A DNA stretch of 64,000 bases from JALYNX01 sp963746905 (GCA_963746905.1 CAVVCY010000003.1:930001-994000), one strand, 5' to 3'; counted from the stretch's first letter, positions 20,816 to 29,401 are shown. Program-made: numbers and translations. Notes: generated by a model from the sequence alone, not told the origin.

Positions 20816-21175
20816 GTGATGACGATGGACGCCATGGTGAATGAGGATCTACCCCCAATCCTCGATGCGGCCCAGGTGGCGGAGTTGCTGGGGATGAACG
20901 TCCAGATGGTGAGGCGCTATGCCCGCGAGGGTCGCCTTCCTGCGTACAAGCTCCCCGGAGGCCGCACCTTCAAGTTCTTCAGAGACGAGATCTTCGAATG
21001 GGTTCGCTCCCATCCGGTGATCGCCGACCCGGCATCCGGGGAGGGCTCCCAACCCGTGACGAGGGGTGGGCGGGCAGCGCTAGTCGGCGCCGAGTTCAGG
21101 TATCGAACGCCACCGCTTGGTCGATGTAATACACGAGGGCTTCCTCGGCGATGTCGTCGACCGATCGGAGTTTGA
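20816..21175 (+). CDS. Excisionase/MerR-type HTH DNA-binding protein
   Basis: Small protein with a single helix-turn-helix domain of the excisionase (HTH_17) type: ILDAAQVAELLGMNVQMVRRYAREGRLPAYKLPGGRTFKFFRDEIFEWV (continuous in the protein, residues about 15-63). Such proteins act as transcription factors or DNA-bending accessory factors. Several starts are possible (GTG 20816, ATG 20819, 20825 or 20834). The last about 27 codons overlap the convergent DUF1801 gene and look non-coding. A one-base indel near 21050 would instead end it at a TGA at about 21056-21058, so the true end is uncertain. Confidence 0.65.
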   Translation: MMTMDAMVNEDLPPILDAAQVAELLGMNVQMVRRYAREGRLPAYKLPGGRTFKFFRDEIFEWVRSHPVIADPASGEGSQPVTRGGRAALVGAEFRYRTPPLGRCNTRGLPRRCRRPIGV

Positions 21176-21449
21176 GGTGCTTGGAGACATGACCCACGCC
21201 TTGGAGGAGGTTGTACCTGTCTTCGAAGGAGGCCCCGCGGGAGAAGGCGAAGGTGATGTCCTTCTTGGTGGGGCTGATCACCGCCAGACCCTTGTTCCGG
21301 GTGTAGTTGGGAATTCCATAACTGATGTGCTCGCGGGCATCGGGGACGTGTTTCTTCATCAGCTCGCGGAGCATCTCGACGACCGGCCGCAACTCGGGCA
21401 GGACTTTGGCGTTGACGAACTCGTCGACTGTTATCTCATTGTCTGCCAT
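21096..21449 (-). CDS. DUF1801 (YdhG-like) domain protein
   Basis: 117 residues from ATG 21449 (MADNEITVDEFVN); an upstream in-frame start lies inside the preceding gene. The fold is the DUF1801/YdhG alpha-beta type, with PELRPVVEMLRELMKKHVPDAREHISYGIPNYTRNKGLAVISPTKKDITFAF spread across the first two thirds. The HISYGIPNY turn is the family signature. No biochemical function is known; members bind iron-like ligands in some structures, but nothing here shows it. It directly follows the DUF2236 gene with a 14-base overlap on the same strand. Confidence 0.7.
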   Translation of the reverse strand: MADNEITVDEFVNAKVLPELRPVVEMLRELMKKHVPDAREHISYGIPNYTRNKGLAVISPTKKDITFAFSRGASFEDRYNLLQGVGHVSKHLKLRSVDDIAEEALVYYIDQAVAFDT

Positions 21450-22377
21450 GAGGCTCCCTCTGGATCGTGCGCTTGAACCGACCTTCCGGAATCGACGATC
21501 CGGTCCGGAGCAGCGCCAACTCCCACGATGGCGAGTAGCCAAGGGCCCAACGCAGGCCGGCAATTGCGGTGCGGCCGGCGGTCATGGCACCGGGGGCCTT
21601 GGTGAGCCCGAGTATGGAACGCACCCGGATGGGAAGGGTGGCGACGGCTGCTTCCAGGAGGATCTTGTAGCCGATCTTGATCCCGGGCTCCAAAGGCGGG
21701 TCGACGAGAAAGTCGACCGCCTCCCGCATCTCCGGGGATGGGGCCAGTTCGGGATGAAGGCCGATCCATCTCGATAACTCCGGCGCGGTGATCGGCATTG
21801 GGTCGGAGTCGAGCAGCGCGCCCACCCGGGTTTGCTCGAGGACGAAGGAATCCTGGTCGGACAGGGGAGAGGGTGAGTCGCCCGTATGTCTGGTGGGCGA
21901 CCAGAAAGGAGTCGGTCAGGGCGTTGTGCACCCAGGCCGCGTAGCCGGGATCCCCGGCGTCGTATGGAATGCCGCGGCTGGAGACTCCCGAGACCACACG
22001 GTGGATCCGCCGCACCTGGGCCACGGCGGCGTCGATCTCGGGCATGCGGCCCCGTAGGTGGTGGCTGTGACGTAGGCCGAGGTACGGGAGAGCCGGCCCA
22101 GGGGATCTTCCCGGTATCTCGAATGGTCGCCGACGCCGGCAACCACTTCGGGATGCGCCGCTTGGAGGATGAGGGCGCGTATCCCACCGACAAAAGTCGC
22201 CACATCGGCAAACACCGACCAAGACACCGATCCCGGTCCCAACAGGCCGGGATCGTCCGGGTAGTCGAGGGTGTGCTCGAGGGGATAGGCGGCATGAGTG
22301 AAAGGCGAGGTCGCCGAGGACGCGATTCGCTCCCTCAAGCCCTCCAAACGGCCACTAAGCGCTGTCGGAATCTGCAA
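21436..22377 (-). CDS. DUF2236 (MpaB/latex-clearing-protein-like) oxygenase family protein, two frameshifts
   Basis: About 310 residues assembled from three reading frames. The N-terminal part (GRLEGLRERIASS, FADVATFVGGIRALILQAAHPEVV, YREDPLGRLSRTSAYVTATTYGA) is followed near 22045 by one missing base. The middle (MPEIDAAVAQVRRIHRVVSG, GDPGYAAWVHNALTDSFLVAHQTYG) follows. Then one extra base at 21864-21867 leads to SDQDSFVLEQTRVGALLDSDPMPI and the helical C-terminus. The composite matches the heme-containing DUF2236 family throughout. The two indels cancel, so the reading is complete. The start is uncertain (TTG 22377 chosen). Substrate unknown. Confidence 0.75.
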
Positions 22378-22456
22378 GACGGGCCCATTATCAACCCCCT
22401 TAACTCCAAGCTGACCGGGCCGTACTGTCGGTGGCGTGATCGCGAGCAGCGAGATG

Positions 22457-22987
22457 TCAGCGGTGATGAGAGGTGATGACCGCCAGGATCGAGTCGTTGG
22501 GCACCAGAACCGTGAGATGGTCCTGTCGGATCTCGACCTGATCGGCGGCAACCACCGCGATCGAACCGACCAGAGCCCTCCCTTCGGCAACTACCAGGCG
22601 CACCATCTCGCCGCTCGACGCCAGCTCTGCCAGGCGGGCTTTGAGACTGGTGGCGTCTCCAGATTGATCGCGACCTGCTCCGGGGTCGGGTTCGAGAGTC
22701 CAGATGGCCCGGTCGAGGCGGACGGAGACCTGGTCCTCCACTCTCTCGATGGTCACGTAGTCGGTGCCCGCGAACACGACCTGACCGGCGAAGGTCTGGG
22801 TTCCCGATTCGGCTCGAACCCGCTGTCCGCGGTGAACCCACTCGAGTGCGAGGTCGGCCATCCCCAGCCGCCGCCGGCGGAGGAGCTCGGTAAGGCGCTC
22901 ATCCTCAGCCGCCTCTTCGATCATCTCCCGGCCCGCCTCGCGGAGAACCGACTCCAGCTCCGGATCGTGATTCTCTTGCTCGTTCAT
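22457..22987 (-). CDS. Conserved actinobacterial hypothetical protein
   Basis: 176 residues from ATG 22987 (MNEQENHDPELESVL); a start 7 codons upstream is possible. The N-terminal third is a charged helix (EEAAEDERLTELLRRRRLGMADLALEWVHRG). The rest is beta-rich, with two similar segments: FAGQVVFAGTDYVTIERVED and ALVGSIAVVAADQVEIRQDHLTVLVP. These look like small barrel repeats in which a surface is varied around a GxVxxxxxDxVxI theme. No membrane segment or catalytic motif. It is divergent from the Tad locus at 23041, leaving only 53 bases between the two starts. Confidence 0.6.
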   Translation of the reverse strand: MNEQENHDPELESVLREAGREMIEEAAEDERLTELLRRRRLGMADLALEWVHRGQRVRAESGTQTFAGQVVFAGTDYVTIERVEDQVSVRLDRAIWTLEPDPGAGRDQSGDATSLKARLAELASSGEMVRLVVAEGRALVGSIAVVAADQVEIRQDHLTVLVPNDSILAVITSHHR

Positions 22988-23040
22988 GTCTTTTCGCGCT
23001 CTCGACATCGGGTGCTACCCCGAAGATAGGTTGTCGCCCC

Positions 23041-23718
23041 GTGGCATCGGGCCCCTCTGTCATATCGAGGGAAGCGGGCACCTCTTCACCACCGGCCAGG
23101 CCGGCGCGTCGTCGACCTTCACTGTCGCACATTCTGATCGCGGTAACGGTGATCCTGGCTTTCGGTCTCAACTATCTGGCTCTTCAGAATCGTGACGCCC
23201 AGGTGCTCGTCGCAGTAGCCGTCGCCCCGATTTCGGAAGGATCCACGCTGACGGCCGATGTTGTGAAGTTCGTTCCACTGGCCTCGGGTTTCGGGGCATT
23301 GGAGGCGCTTCTCCTCGAAGACGAGCTCGATGCCATGGAGGGTCGGATATTCGCCCGGTCAATACCCGCCGGCGGTCTTGTTGATGACAGTGCCCTGGTC
23401 GAGCCCGGGGCGGAGGATGGTCATCGGGCGATGAGCATTCCAGTAGCGATCGAACATGCAGCAGGCGCCCGGCTCGTGGTCGGGGATCGGGTTGATGTGA
23501 TCACGGTTGCCGACGGAGTCGCACGGTTCGTCGCGACCGACCTCGCCGTGATCGAGCACGCCGACACCGAGACCAGTGGCCTTTCCACTGGGGCGTATCA
23601 CGTCACAGTCGCGGTCGACAACGACGAAGCCCTGGCGTTGGCGGAAGCGATCGCCGCCGGTTCCCTTGAGATCATTCGCTCGACGGGAGCGACGCCGATG
23701 TCAGGGTCTGGAGGATGA
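23041..23718 (+). CDS. cpaB: SAF-domain CpaB-like Tad pilus protein
   Basis: 225 residues: a Pro/Arg-rich cytoplasmic start, one transmembrane helix (about residues 29-47), then a SAF domain (VAVAPISEGSTLTADVVKFVPL .. FARSIPAGGLVDDSAL) and a CpaB-like C-terminal part (VPVAIEHAAGARLVVGDRVDVIT). CpaB/RcpC proteins sit on the outer face of the membrane in Tad secretion. Here no secretin is present, so it may connect to the cell wall. GTG 23041 is the only plausible start. It opens the nine-gene Tad operon; its stop overlaps the next ATG (ATGA). Confidence 0.8.
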   Translation: MASGPSVISREAGTSSPPARPARRRPSLSHILIAVTVILAFGLNYLALQNRDAQVLVAVAVAPISEGSTLTADVVKFVPLASGFGALEALLLEDELDAMEGRIFARSIPAGGLVDDSALVEPGAEDGHRAMSIPVAIEHAAGARLVVGDRVDVITVADGVARFVATDLAVIEHADTETSGLSTGAYHVTVAVDNDEALALAEAIAAGSLEIIRSTGATPMSGSGG

Positions 23719-24812
23719 GCATGGGGCCTGAGTTGGCGCTGGCGGCCTCGGCCCGGGACTGGCCTGATCGGGTGCATCGGTTTCTGCTCGATCACGGTGG
23801 AGGCCGGGTCCTGGCGCGGGTCATGGGCCCTGAGCAGGCAATCAACGACCAATACGACGTCCTCCTCATCGACGACGTGTGCTCGTTCCTCACCCCGAGG
23901 CTGGTGCACCGTCTGCGAGAGGCCGGCCGCGAAATCGTAGGTGTCTACAGCCCGGGCGACGGCCCGGATGCCAAACGGCGCCTTCTCGAGTGTGGGATCA
24001 CAGATGTCATCGAGGCAGACGCCGAGCCCGAGGAGTTTGTTGCGATGTCGGCGGCCGTCCTCACCCATCGTGCCGTCGTCACTCGCGAGGCCCCAGCGAG
24101 ATCATTGACGTTTCGAATAGGAGTGATGGGATCGGGCGCTGGCACCGGCGTCACGGAGGTGGCGATTGCCCTGGCCGGGCAGCTGGCGGGTCGGGGATCC
24201 GCCCTCCTCGTAGACCTGAATCAAGCATGGCCGGCAGTCGCGCAACGTCTCGATCTGACCCTTCATCCGAACCTGCGGACCGCGGTCGACCTCGCCCACC
24301 ACTCACCGGACCGACTCGACGAAGCCCTACACCAAGCCGGCGGACTCGATGTGGTGACCGGTCTCGCCAACCCCGGCCCAGGACAGGAGGTGCCCGGCCA
24401 TGAATTGAGCGGGCTGATCAACGATCTGGCGATGCGTGGATATGAGTTCTTGGTCGCCGACCTCGGGCCAATGGCGGATCTGCCCGACCTTGGCGAGTTC
24501 GGACTGCTCATCGTCGTTGGGACCGCGAGCCCGGTGGGCCTGACCCGTCTCGTCCAATGCCTGGAGAAGGTTCCCACCGGTTACCGCGCACCACTCTTGG
24601 TCGTTGTCAACAGGGCACCCGCGGGCACCCATCGTCGAAGCGAGATCCGATCGGAGTTGAGCCGCGCTGTCTCCGGAGTGCCGGTGGTCCTCCTTCCGGC
24701 TGATCCGAAAATCGAGACCGCCGCCTGGAATGGAGTCATCGCAGACCGTGGTGGATTCCATCGGGCGGTCAAGGACATGGCTGCCCTTCTCGTTGATGCG
24801 AGCCGCTCATGA
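23715..24812 (+). CDS. CpaE/TadZ-like P-loop protein with altered Walker A
   Basis: 365 residues. The N-terminal receiver-like domain (YDVLLIDDVCSFLTPRLVHRL .. IVGVYSPGDGPDAKRRLLECGITDVIEA) precedes a MinD/ParA-type ATPase domain from about residue 135. The Walker A region reads VMGSGAGTGVTEVAIALA: the deviant lysine and the GK[ST] pair of MinD/ParA are replaced by GTGVTE. ATP binding may therefore be lost or use another mode. TadZ proteins localise the Tad machine at the pole, and degenerate P-loops are known in that family. ATGA overlaps link it to cpaB before and tadA after. Confidence 0.78.
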   Translation: MSMGPELALAASARDWPDRVHRFLLDHGGGRVLARVMGPEQAINDQYDVLLIDDVCSFLTPRLVHRLREAGREIVGVYSPGDGPDAKRRLLECGITDVIEADAEPEEFVAMSAAVLTHRAVVTREAPARSLTFRIGVMGSGAGTGVTEVAIALAGQLAGRGSALLVDLNQAWPAVAQRLDLTLHPNLRTAVDLAHHSPDRLDEALHQAGGLDVVTGLANPGPGQEVPGHELSGLINDLAMRGYEFLVADLGPMADLPDLGEFGLLIVVGTASPVGLTRLVQCLEKVPTGYRAPLLVVVNRAPAGTHRRSEIRSELSRAVSGVPVVLLPADPKIETAAWNGVIADRGGFHRAVKDMAALLVDASRS

Positions 24813-26083
24813 CAACCGACGCCTACCAGGAGATCAGACGACGCGCCCTGGAGCGGATCGACGGCGCGGGCATCGATCCGACTGAGGAGTCGGGACCATT
24901 GATCAAGCTTCTCGAGGAGGCAGTCGACGACTATCAGAGAATGGCCCACCTCGGAAAGGGCCGCTCCCTGGCTAATCCAGAAGAGACCGTGCAGAGGCTC
25001 TATCGGTCTGTGTCAGCGCACGGGCCGTTCGGCGAGCTGCTCGAGAGGGAGGACGTCGAAGAAGTCTTTATCGAGGGTGACCGGGTTACCTACCTGGAAG
25101 CAGGCGGGTGGCTCCGCGGCCTGGAGACGCCAACCACCGAGGAGGAGAATCGCCAGCTGATCGAGCGCTTGATCGCCACGACCGATCGGCGTCTCGACGC
25201 CTCGAATCCGATCGCTCAGGCGCGAATTCTGGACGGGACTGCTCGTTTGACCGCTGTGATCCCACCTGTTGCAGATCGTCTCTCGGCGACAATCCGGCGC
25301 TACGCCCTGCGCCGCGAGACGATGGACTCTCTCGTTGGGCTTGAATCGCTCACCCCGGCAGCCGCCTCTTTCCTCTCATCCGCGATGCGGGCGTCGACGT
25401 CGGTGATTGTGAGTGGTCCTCCCGGCGCCGGCAAGACTTCGTTTCTCTCAGCTCTCATCGCTGCAGTTCCGGTCTCTCATTGTGTGCGCGCCTGCGAAGA
25501 GGTACGTGAGCTCCACGTTCCCCTGATCCACGGCTCGTACTACGAGGCCCGACCTCCGGCGCTCGACGGTGGAGGCGAGATTGCACTCCGCGACCTGGTG
25601 AAGGTGACGCTGGCGATGCGCCCTGACTTGATCGTGGTTGGTGAGGTTCGGGGAGCGGAGGCATTCGAGCTCACTCGAGCGGCCAATGCAGGTTGCGGCA
25701 TGGTCTGCACGATCCACGCCAACTCCGCCCCTGATGCGCTGGCTGCGCTCGTCAACGCGGCTCTGATGGCGGGCGAGAACGTTCCGGAGCGAGTGGTGCG
25801 CAAGATATTCTCGACTTCGATCGACTTTCTCGTCCATCTGGATCGGGACGTCGAGCCCTCGGAGGGGAAGATCCGACGGCAGACCGTCGAAATTCGCGCT
25901 CTGGTTCCCTCGCTCCACGAGGACTTCTCGTCGCAACCGCTGTTCGTCAGGGAGCGCATGGGAGGGCCGATGGTCTGGACCGGAGCTTTGCCGCCCGAAC
26001 CGGTTGCCCGCCGACTCCAGGACGCTCTGCCGGACGGTTTGACACTGTCGGAAGTCATGAAGGGCACGGAGAGCTCGTGGTGA
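24809..26083 (+). CDS. tadA: Tad pilus assembly ATPase TadA/CpaF
   Basis: 424-residue type II/IV secretion traffic ATPase powering Flp pilus assembly. The N-terminal helical domain (to about residue 150) is followed by the catalytic core: Walker A GPPGAGKT at residues 203-210, Asp-box ACEEVRELHV, Walker B PDLIVVGEVRG near residues 272-282, and His-box TIHANSAPDA near 300. All expected residues are intact. Start ATG 24809 overlaps the cpaE stop. It is the motor for TadB/TadC and the pilin encoded directly downstream. Confidence 0.93.
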   Translation: MTTDAYQEIRRRALERIDGAGIDPTEESGPLIKLLEEAVDDYQRMAHLGKGRSLANPEETVQRLYRSVSAHGPFGELLEREDVEEVFIEGDRVTYLEAGGWLRGLETPTTEEENRQLIERLIATTDRRLDASNPIAQARILDGTARLTAVIPPVADRLSATIRRYALRRETMDSLVGLESLTPAAASFLSSAMRASTSVIVSGPPGAGKTSFLSALIAAVPVSHCVRACEEVRELHVPLIHGSYYEARPPALDGGGEIALRDLVKVTLAMRPDLIVVGEVRGAEAFELTRAANAGCGMVCTIHANSAPDALAALVNAALMAGENVPERVVRKIFSTSIDFLVHLDRDVEPSEGKIRRQTVEIRALVPSLHEDFSSQPLFVRERMGGPMVWTGALPPEPVARRLQDALPDGLTLSEVMKGTESSW

Positions 26084-26940
26084 CCTTCCTTGCGGCGACA
26101 GCGACTGCGACGGCCGTTGGCCTGATGATTTTCGCGATTCACTCCGCCTATCGCCGCCGTCAGAGGGTGGCCCCGATCGAGGCGCCGTGGCAAGCCCAGG
26201 CCGGAATCGACGTGACTCCGACCCAGTTCTGGTTGGCGTCGATAGGGGCCGGGGCGGTGACCTATTTGTTGGTCTTTGCGGTCACTTCTCTGCCTGTGAT
26301 CTCGGCGATGCCCGCGCTGGTCGTGGCGACACTTCCCCGGGCCTACTTCGGCCGTAAGCGGGGGCGTCGCTTGGCCGAGGTCCAGGAAGCGTGGCCGGAT
26401 GGGTTGCGGGACCTCATCTCTTCGGTGCGCTCCGGAGCCTCGTTGCCCACTGCAATAGAGAATCTCGCCGGGTTCGGGCCGGCACCCCTCCGCTCTGCGT
26501 TCCAGGGCTTCGCCGTCTACTCGCGATCCCTCGGGGTGATACCTGCATTGGAGATGGTGAAGTCCGACCTGGCGGACCCGACTTCTGACCGGGTGATCGA
26601 AGTGCTGATCCTCGCCTACGAGCGAGGAGGGGCAGTCGTTCCTGAGATCCTTTCCGACCTGGCTGAAGCGACAACCCGCGACATCTGGACCCTCGAGCAG
26701 ATTCGAACCGAGGCACTGGAGCAGAAGATCAATGCCCGGGTGGTCTTTGTCCTCCCGTGGTTCGTGCTGATCGCGATGACCGCCAAGGATGGTGCATTTC
26801 GCGAGTTCTACTCGACCGCGGCCGGACTGACAGTCGCTGCCATCGGCGGCGTCATGAGCCTTCTCGGAATCGCGATTGCGTCGCGGCTGGGCAGTCAGCC
26901 TGCCGAGCCGAGAGTGTTCACCTCGGGAAGGGTGCCGTGA
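26077..26940 (+). CDS. tadB: Tad pilus inner-membrane platform protein TadB
   Basis: 287 residues with a type II secretion F-domain. Two N-terminal hydrophobic helices (residues 3-25 and 47-85) precede the cytoplasmic helical F domain (EVQEAWPDGLRDLISSVRSGASLPTAIENLAGFGP). Two C-terminal membrane helices (about 225-275) close the protein. GTG 26077 or the adjacent GTG 26080 starts it inside the last codons of tadA. TadB and TadC form the platform on which the ATPase acts. It is directly coupled to tadC through a GTGA overlap. Confidence 0.88.
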   Translation: MVTFLAATATATAVGLMIFAIHSAYRRRQRVAPIEAPWQAQAGIDVTPTQFWLASIGAGAVTYLLVFAVTSLPVISAMPALVVATLPRAYFGRKRGRRLAEVQEAWPDGLRDLISSVRSGASLPTAIENLAGFGPAPLRSAFQGFAVYSRSLGVIPALEMVKSDLADPTSDRVIEVLILAYERGGAVVPEILSDLAEATTRDIWTLEQIRTEALEQKINARVVFVLPWFVLIAMTAKDGAFREFYSTAAGLTVAAIGGVMSLLGIAIASRLGSQPAEPRVFTSGRVP

Positions 26941-27863
26941 CCATGTCGCCACTGGTCCTCCTGGCTGCGACGGCTTCGGCGCTGGCCGTAGGGCTCCTGG
27001 TCCATCATCTGGTCCCGCCGCCTCGATCGCTGGCGTCCCGCATCCATCCCTACCTTGCGCCCGCCCGGTCGATGTCACGGTCGCACCGCGCCGGCGGCCC
27101 GATTTCCGAGGTGTTCGGACCGATTGTTCGCCATCTGGCTGAGACCCTGGGGAGGTTGCTCGAGAGGTCAGGCGACCAGGTGACGATTCTGAAACTGCGG
27201 CAGGCGGGCTGGTATCGCCAGCTCCCAGAGGAGGAGATGGTTTCCGCCTATCGCGTCACGCAATTGAGGTCGACAGCGTTGGCGATTGGACTTGCGGTGG
27301 TGGCGGGATCGGCGATCGGTGCATCGTTGATTCAGCGGCTGATATTGATTGGCCTCGGCTTGCTCATCGGAGCGACCAGGCAGCGATCCAAGATCGAGAA
27401 GGCGATCGAGACCCGCAGGGAATTGATGCGGATCGAGGTGTACACCGTCAATCAGCTCCTGGCCATGCGGGTGCGGGCGGGAGGTGGTGTCGTCCACGCG
27501 GTCACTTCCACGGTCGCTCGGGGACGCGGTGAGGTCATCAACGAGTTGGCGGACGCTCTGCGGCTGCATCGCGCAGGATGGAGAGCCGGTGACGCGTTCC
27601 GCAGGATCGCCGAGCTCACTCCCGAGCCGTTCTGCAGCCGGACCTATCGGCTCCTTGCCTCTGCCGAAGAGCGGGGCGCTGATCTAGCCGGGGCCTTGCT
27701 CGATCTAGCGGAAGATGTTCGGGAGACACGGCGTGAATCGATCAAGCGGTCGGCAACCAAGCGGCGGGCGGCGATGCTGGTGCCAACTATCGCCATCCTG
27801 GCCCCGGTCTTGATCCTGTTCGTTGCGGCACCGCTTCCAAGTTTGATCACGGGCTGGCGATGA
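26937..27863 (+). CDS. tadC: Tad pilus inner-membrane platform protein TadC
   Basis: 308 residues with the same F-domain architecture as TadB: an N-terminal helix, then LRQAGWYRQLPEEEMVSAYRV, two central hydrophobic segments (LAIGLAVVAGSAIGASLI and the following), and the F domain (TVNQLLAMRVRAGGGVVHAVTSTVARGRGEVINELADALRL). It ends with a C-terminal membrane helix (VPTIAILAPVLILFVAAPLPSL). GTG 26937 overlaps the tadB stop; ATG 26943 is an alternative with better SD spacing (GGAAGGG upstream). A much longer in-frame ORF begins inside tadB and is not used. Confidence 0.87.
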   Translation: MTMSPLVLLAATASALAVGLLVHHLVPPPRSLASRIHPYLAPARSMSRSHRAGGPISEVFGPIVRHLAETLGRLLERSGDQVTILKLRQAGWYRQLPEEEMVSAYRVTQLRSTALAIGLAVVAGSAIGASLIQRLILIGLGLLIGATRQRSKIEKAIETRRELMRIEVYTVNQLLAMRVRAGGGVVHAVTSTVARGRGEVINELADALRLHRAGWRAGDAFRRIAELTPEPFCSRTYRLLASAEERGADLAGALLDLAEDVRETRRESIKRSATKRRAAMLVPTIAILAPVLILFVAAPLPSLITGWR

Positions 27864-27876
27864 AAGGAGGCCGACC

Positions 27877-28056
27877 ATGCCCGATGTAAACCAACTACTG
27901 CGCTCGATGCGCGACGACGACCGGGGGCTAAACACCGCCGAGCTAATGGGGAACGCCGCCCTGGCGATCGCTGCCTTGGTGGTGATCTGGGGAGCACTCC
28001 AGGCGCTCGGGGTCGACATAGTCAGTTGGATCCGCACCTCGCTGATCGGAGGGTGA
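27877..28056 (+). CDS. flp: Flp-type major pilin precursor
   Basis: A 59-residue peptide with a perfect AAAGGAGG SD seven bases before ATG 27877. After a 17-residue charged leader ending in Gly17 comes LNTAELMGNAALAIAALVVI. This is the prepilin peptidase pattern, cleavage after Gly with Glu at +5 (E22), followed by a hydrophobic helix (residues about 27-45) and a short tail. Size, position between tadC and tadE, and this motif identify it as the Flp pilin. Its stop overlaps the GTG start of the next gene. The prepilin peptidase (TadV) is not in the window. Confidence 0.85.
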   Translation: MPDVNQLLRSMRDDDRGLNTAELMGNAALAIAALVVIWGALQALGVDIVSWIRTSLIGG

Positions 28057-28421
28057 GCGAGCGGGGGGTCACCTCGGTCCAGTTCCTCTTGGCGGGGGCG
28101 CTCTCGCTCGTCCTCTTCCTGGCATTCGCCAACTTGATCGTCGTCCAGTACGGCCGAGGCGCGATTCGCTCCGCCCTCGACCAAGGAGCGCGGGTCGGTG
28201 CTGTCACCGGCGCCCTCGAAGGTTGCGAGCAACGGGTCAAAGCGGTTCTCAGCCAAATCCTGGGAGGCGATATGGGTGAATCGACTGAGGTCGACTGCAC
28301 GATCCACGGAGACCTGATCGTTGCTCACGGCAGCGCCGTCTTTCCATCGTGGACTCCGTTTACCTCAGACTTTGTTGTCGACCTCCAGGCCCAGGCCACG
28401 CTGGAGCCAAATCGTGCCTGA
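28053..28421 (+). CDS. TadE-like minor pseudopilin
   Basis: 122 residues from GTG 28053, which overlaps the flp stop (GTGA). VSERGVTSVQFLLAGALSLVLFLAFANLIV provides a TadE-like leader and one membrane helix; note Gln where most TadE proteins have Glu. The following IRSALDQGARVGAVTGALEGC corresponds to the AREGAR segment of TadE. The extracellular part has two cysteines. It belongs to the Tad operon and is coupled to the next gene by an 8-base overlap. Confidence 0.7.
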   Translation: MSERGVTSVQFLLAGALSLVLFLAFANLIVVQYGRGAIRSALDQGARVGAVTGALEGCEQRVKAVLSQILGGDMGESTEVDCTIHGDLIVAHGSAVFPSWTPFTSDFVVDLQAQATLEPNRA

Positions 28422-28842
28422 GAGAGGCCACGCCGCCGTCGAGTTCGCTCTCGCGGTTGGCCTCTTACTGCTCCCGGTCGCGATCACGGTGCTCGCGTTT
28501 GGGCCATGGTCGGAGCGACGCGTAGTGGCCGAGGCCGCGGCCGCCGAGGCGGCAAGGACTGCGGTGGTCTCTCTGGATCTCAGCCGGGGAAGCCAGGTGG
28601 TCTCGGAGATTGGCGGCAACCACGGCCTGGGGTCGGAGTCGATTCAGCTCGGTTGGTGTGGCTCTGAGCCTGGTCCGGCCGAGATCTCGATCGCCGGGTG
28701 CTCGCTGGACCGCGGGTCGGAAGTGGTGGCAGAAGTGCGGATCTGGGCACCCCTCATCACCACGCCTTGGGGCCCGGTGGGTGGGCTGTGGGTCACCGGG
28801 GTGCATGCCGAGCCAGTTGATCTCTACCGGAGCCTGGGATGA
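28414..28842 (+). CDS. TadE-like minor pseudopilin
   Basis: 142 residues from GTG 28414 (VPERGHAAVEFALAVGLLLLP); the longer in-frame ORF would lie inside the previous gene. RGHAAVEFALA is the TadE leader with the conserved Glu, followed by one membrane helix and the AAEAARTAVVSL segment. The extracellular part has two cysteines (GWCGSEP, IAGCSLD). It is the second TadE-type protein of the operon; its stop overlaps the ATG of the TadG-like gene. Confidence 0.75.
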   Translation: MPERGHAAVEFALAVGLLLLPVAITVLAFGPWSERRVVAEAAAAEAARTAVVSLDLSRGSQVVSEIGGNHGLGSESIQLGWCGSEPGPAEISIAGCSLDRGSEVVAEVRIWAPLITTPWGPVGGLWVTGVHAEPVDLYRSLG

Positions 28843-29255
28843 GGGACGACCGGGGATCGATGACCATCTGGATGCTCGGTCTCTCGGTCCTGCTGCTCCT
28901 GTTCGGCGGGCTCGCCATCGACTTTTGGAGGGCGCTGGCGTTGCAGCGCGAGTTGTCTGCGATGGCCGACTCGGCGGCTATCGCCGCCGCCTCGGGCATC
29001 GACGAGGTTCGCTATCGGGAGTCCGGCGAAGTGGTTCTCGACCCGTTCCGCGCCAGGGAGCTCGGGGTGGCGTCGATCGAGGAACAGGACGTCGATCCGC
29101 TCTCGTTTCAGGTCGCCACTGACGGCGCCGGGCTCACGGTGAGTGTCATCGTGGTCGACGCTGTCGAACTTGGTCTTCTCGGCCTGCTTGTGGATCAGAC
29201 GGAGCCTCTGACTGTAAGGGCTGAGGCAACGGCTTCACCCCGTCTTCTGCCCTGA
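28839..29255 (+). CDS. Short TadG-like protein, last gene of Tad operon
   Basis: 138 residues. MRDDRGSMTIWMLGLSVLLLLFGGLAIDFWRALALQRELSAMADSAAIAAASGID is a clear TadG N-terminal domain (one helix, then the DSAAIAAASG motif). The extracellular part is much shorter than in the two large TadG-like proteins at 4-9 kb. ATGA overlap with the preceding gene. The operon ends 72 bases before tRNA-Gln. Confidence 0.78.
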   Translation: MRDDRGSMTIWMLGLSVLLLLFGGLAIDFWRALALQRELSAMADSAAIAAASGIDEVRYRESGEVVLDPFRARELGVASIEEQDVDPLSFQVATDGAGLTVSVIVVDAVELGLLGLLVDQTEPLTVRAEATASPRLLP

Positions 29256-29326
29256 CCGCAACTTCGCACTGACCCGGTGATCGGGTAACCTTGCGTTCCC
29301 CGCATTGCCTTCGGGTGTGTGCGCGT

Positions 29327-29401
29327 TCGGGGGTGGTGTAATAGGTAACACGACAGGTTCTGGCCCTGTTATTGAGGGTTCGAGTCCTTCCCCCCGAGCC
29401 A
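29327..29401 (+). tRNA. tRNA-Gln (anticodon CUG)
   Basis: Acceptor TCGGGGG pairs perfectly with CCCCCGA. The anticodon stem ACAGG/CCTGT encloses the loop TTCTGGC with anticodon CTG. The T arm is GAGGG-TTCGAGT-CCTTC. Discriminator G, and CCA is encoded (29399-29401). 25 bases before tRNA-Glu and probably cotranscribed. Confidence 0.93.

Noticed and set aside
25540..27078. Long antisense frame (512 codons) opposite tadA/tadB/tadC
   Set aside because: Composition is a GC-driven shadow rich in Arg/Pro/Ser; all recognisable motifs are on the plus strand.
29273..29287. ACCCG-GTGAT-CGGGT hairpin after the Tad operon
   Set aside because: Only a 5-bp stem without a U-tail; may be chance in GC-rich DNA just before the tRNA genes.
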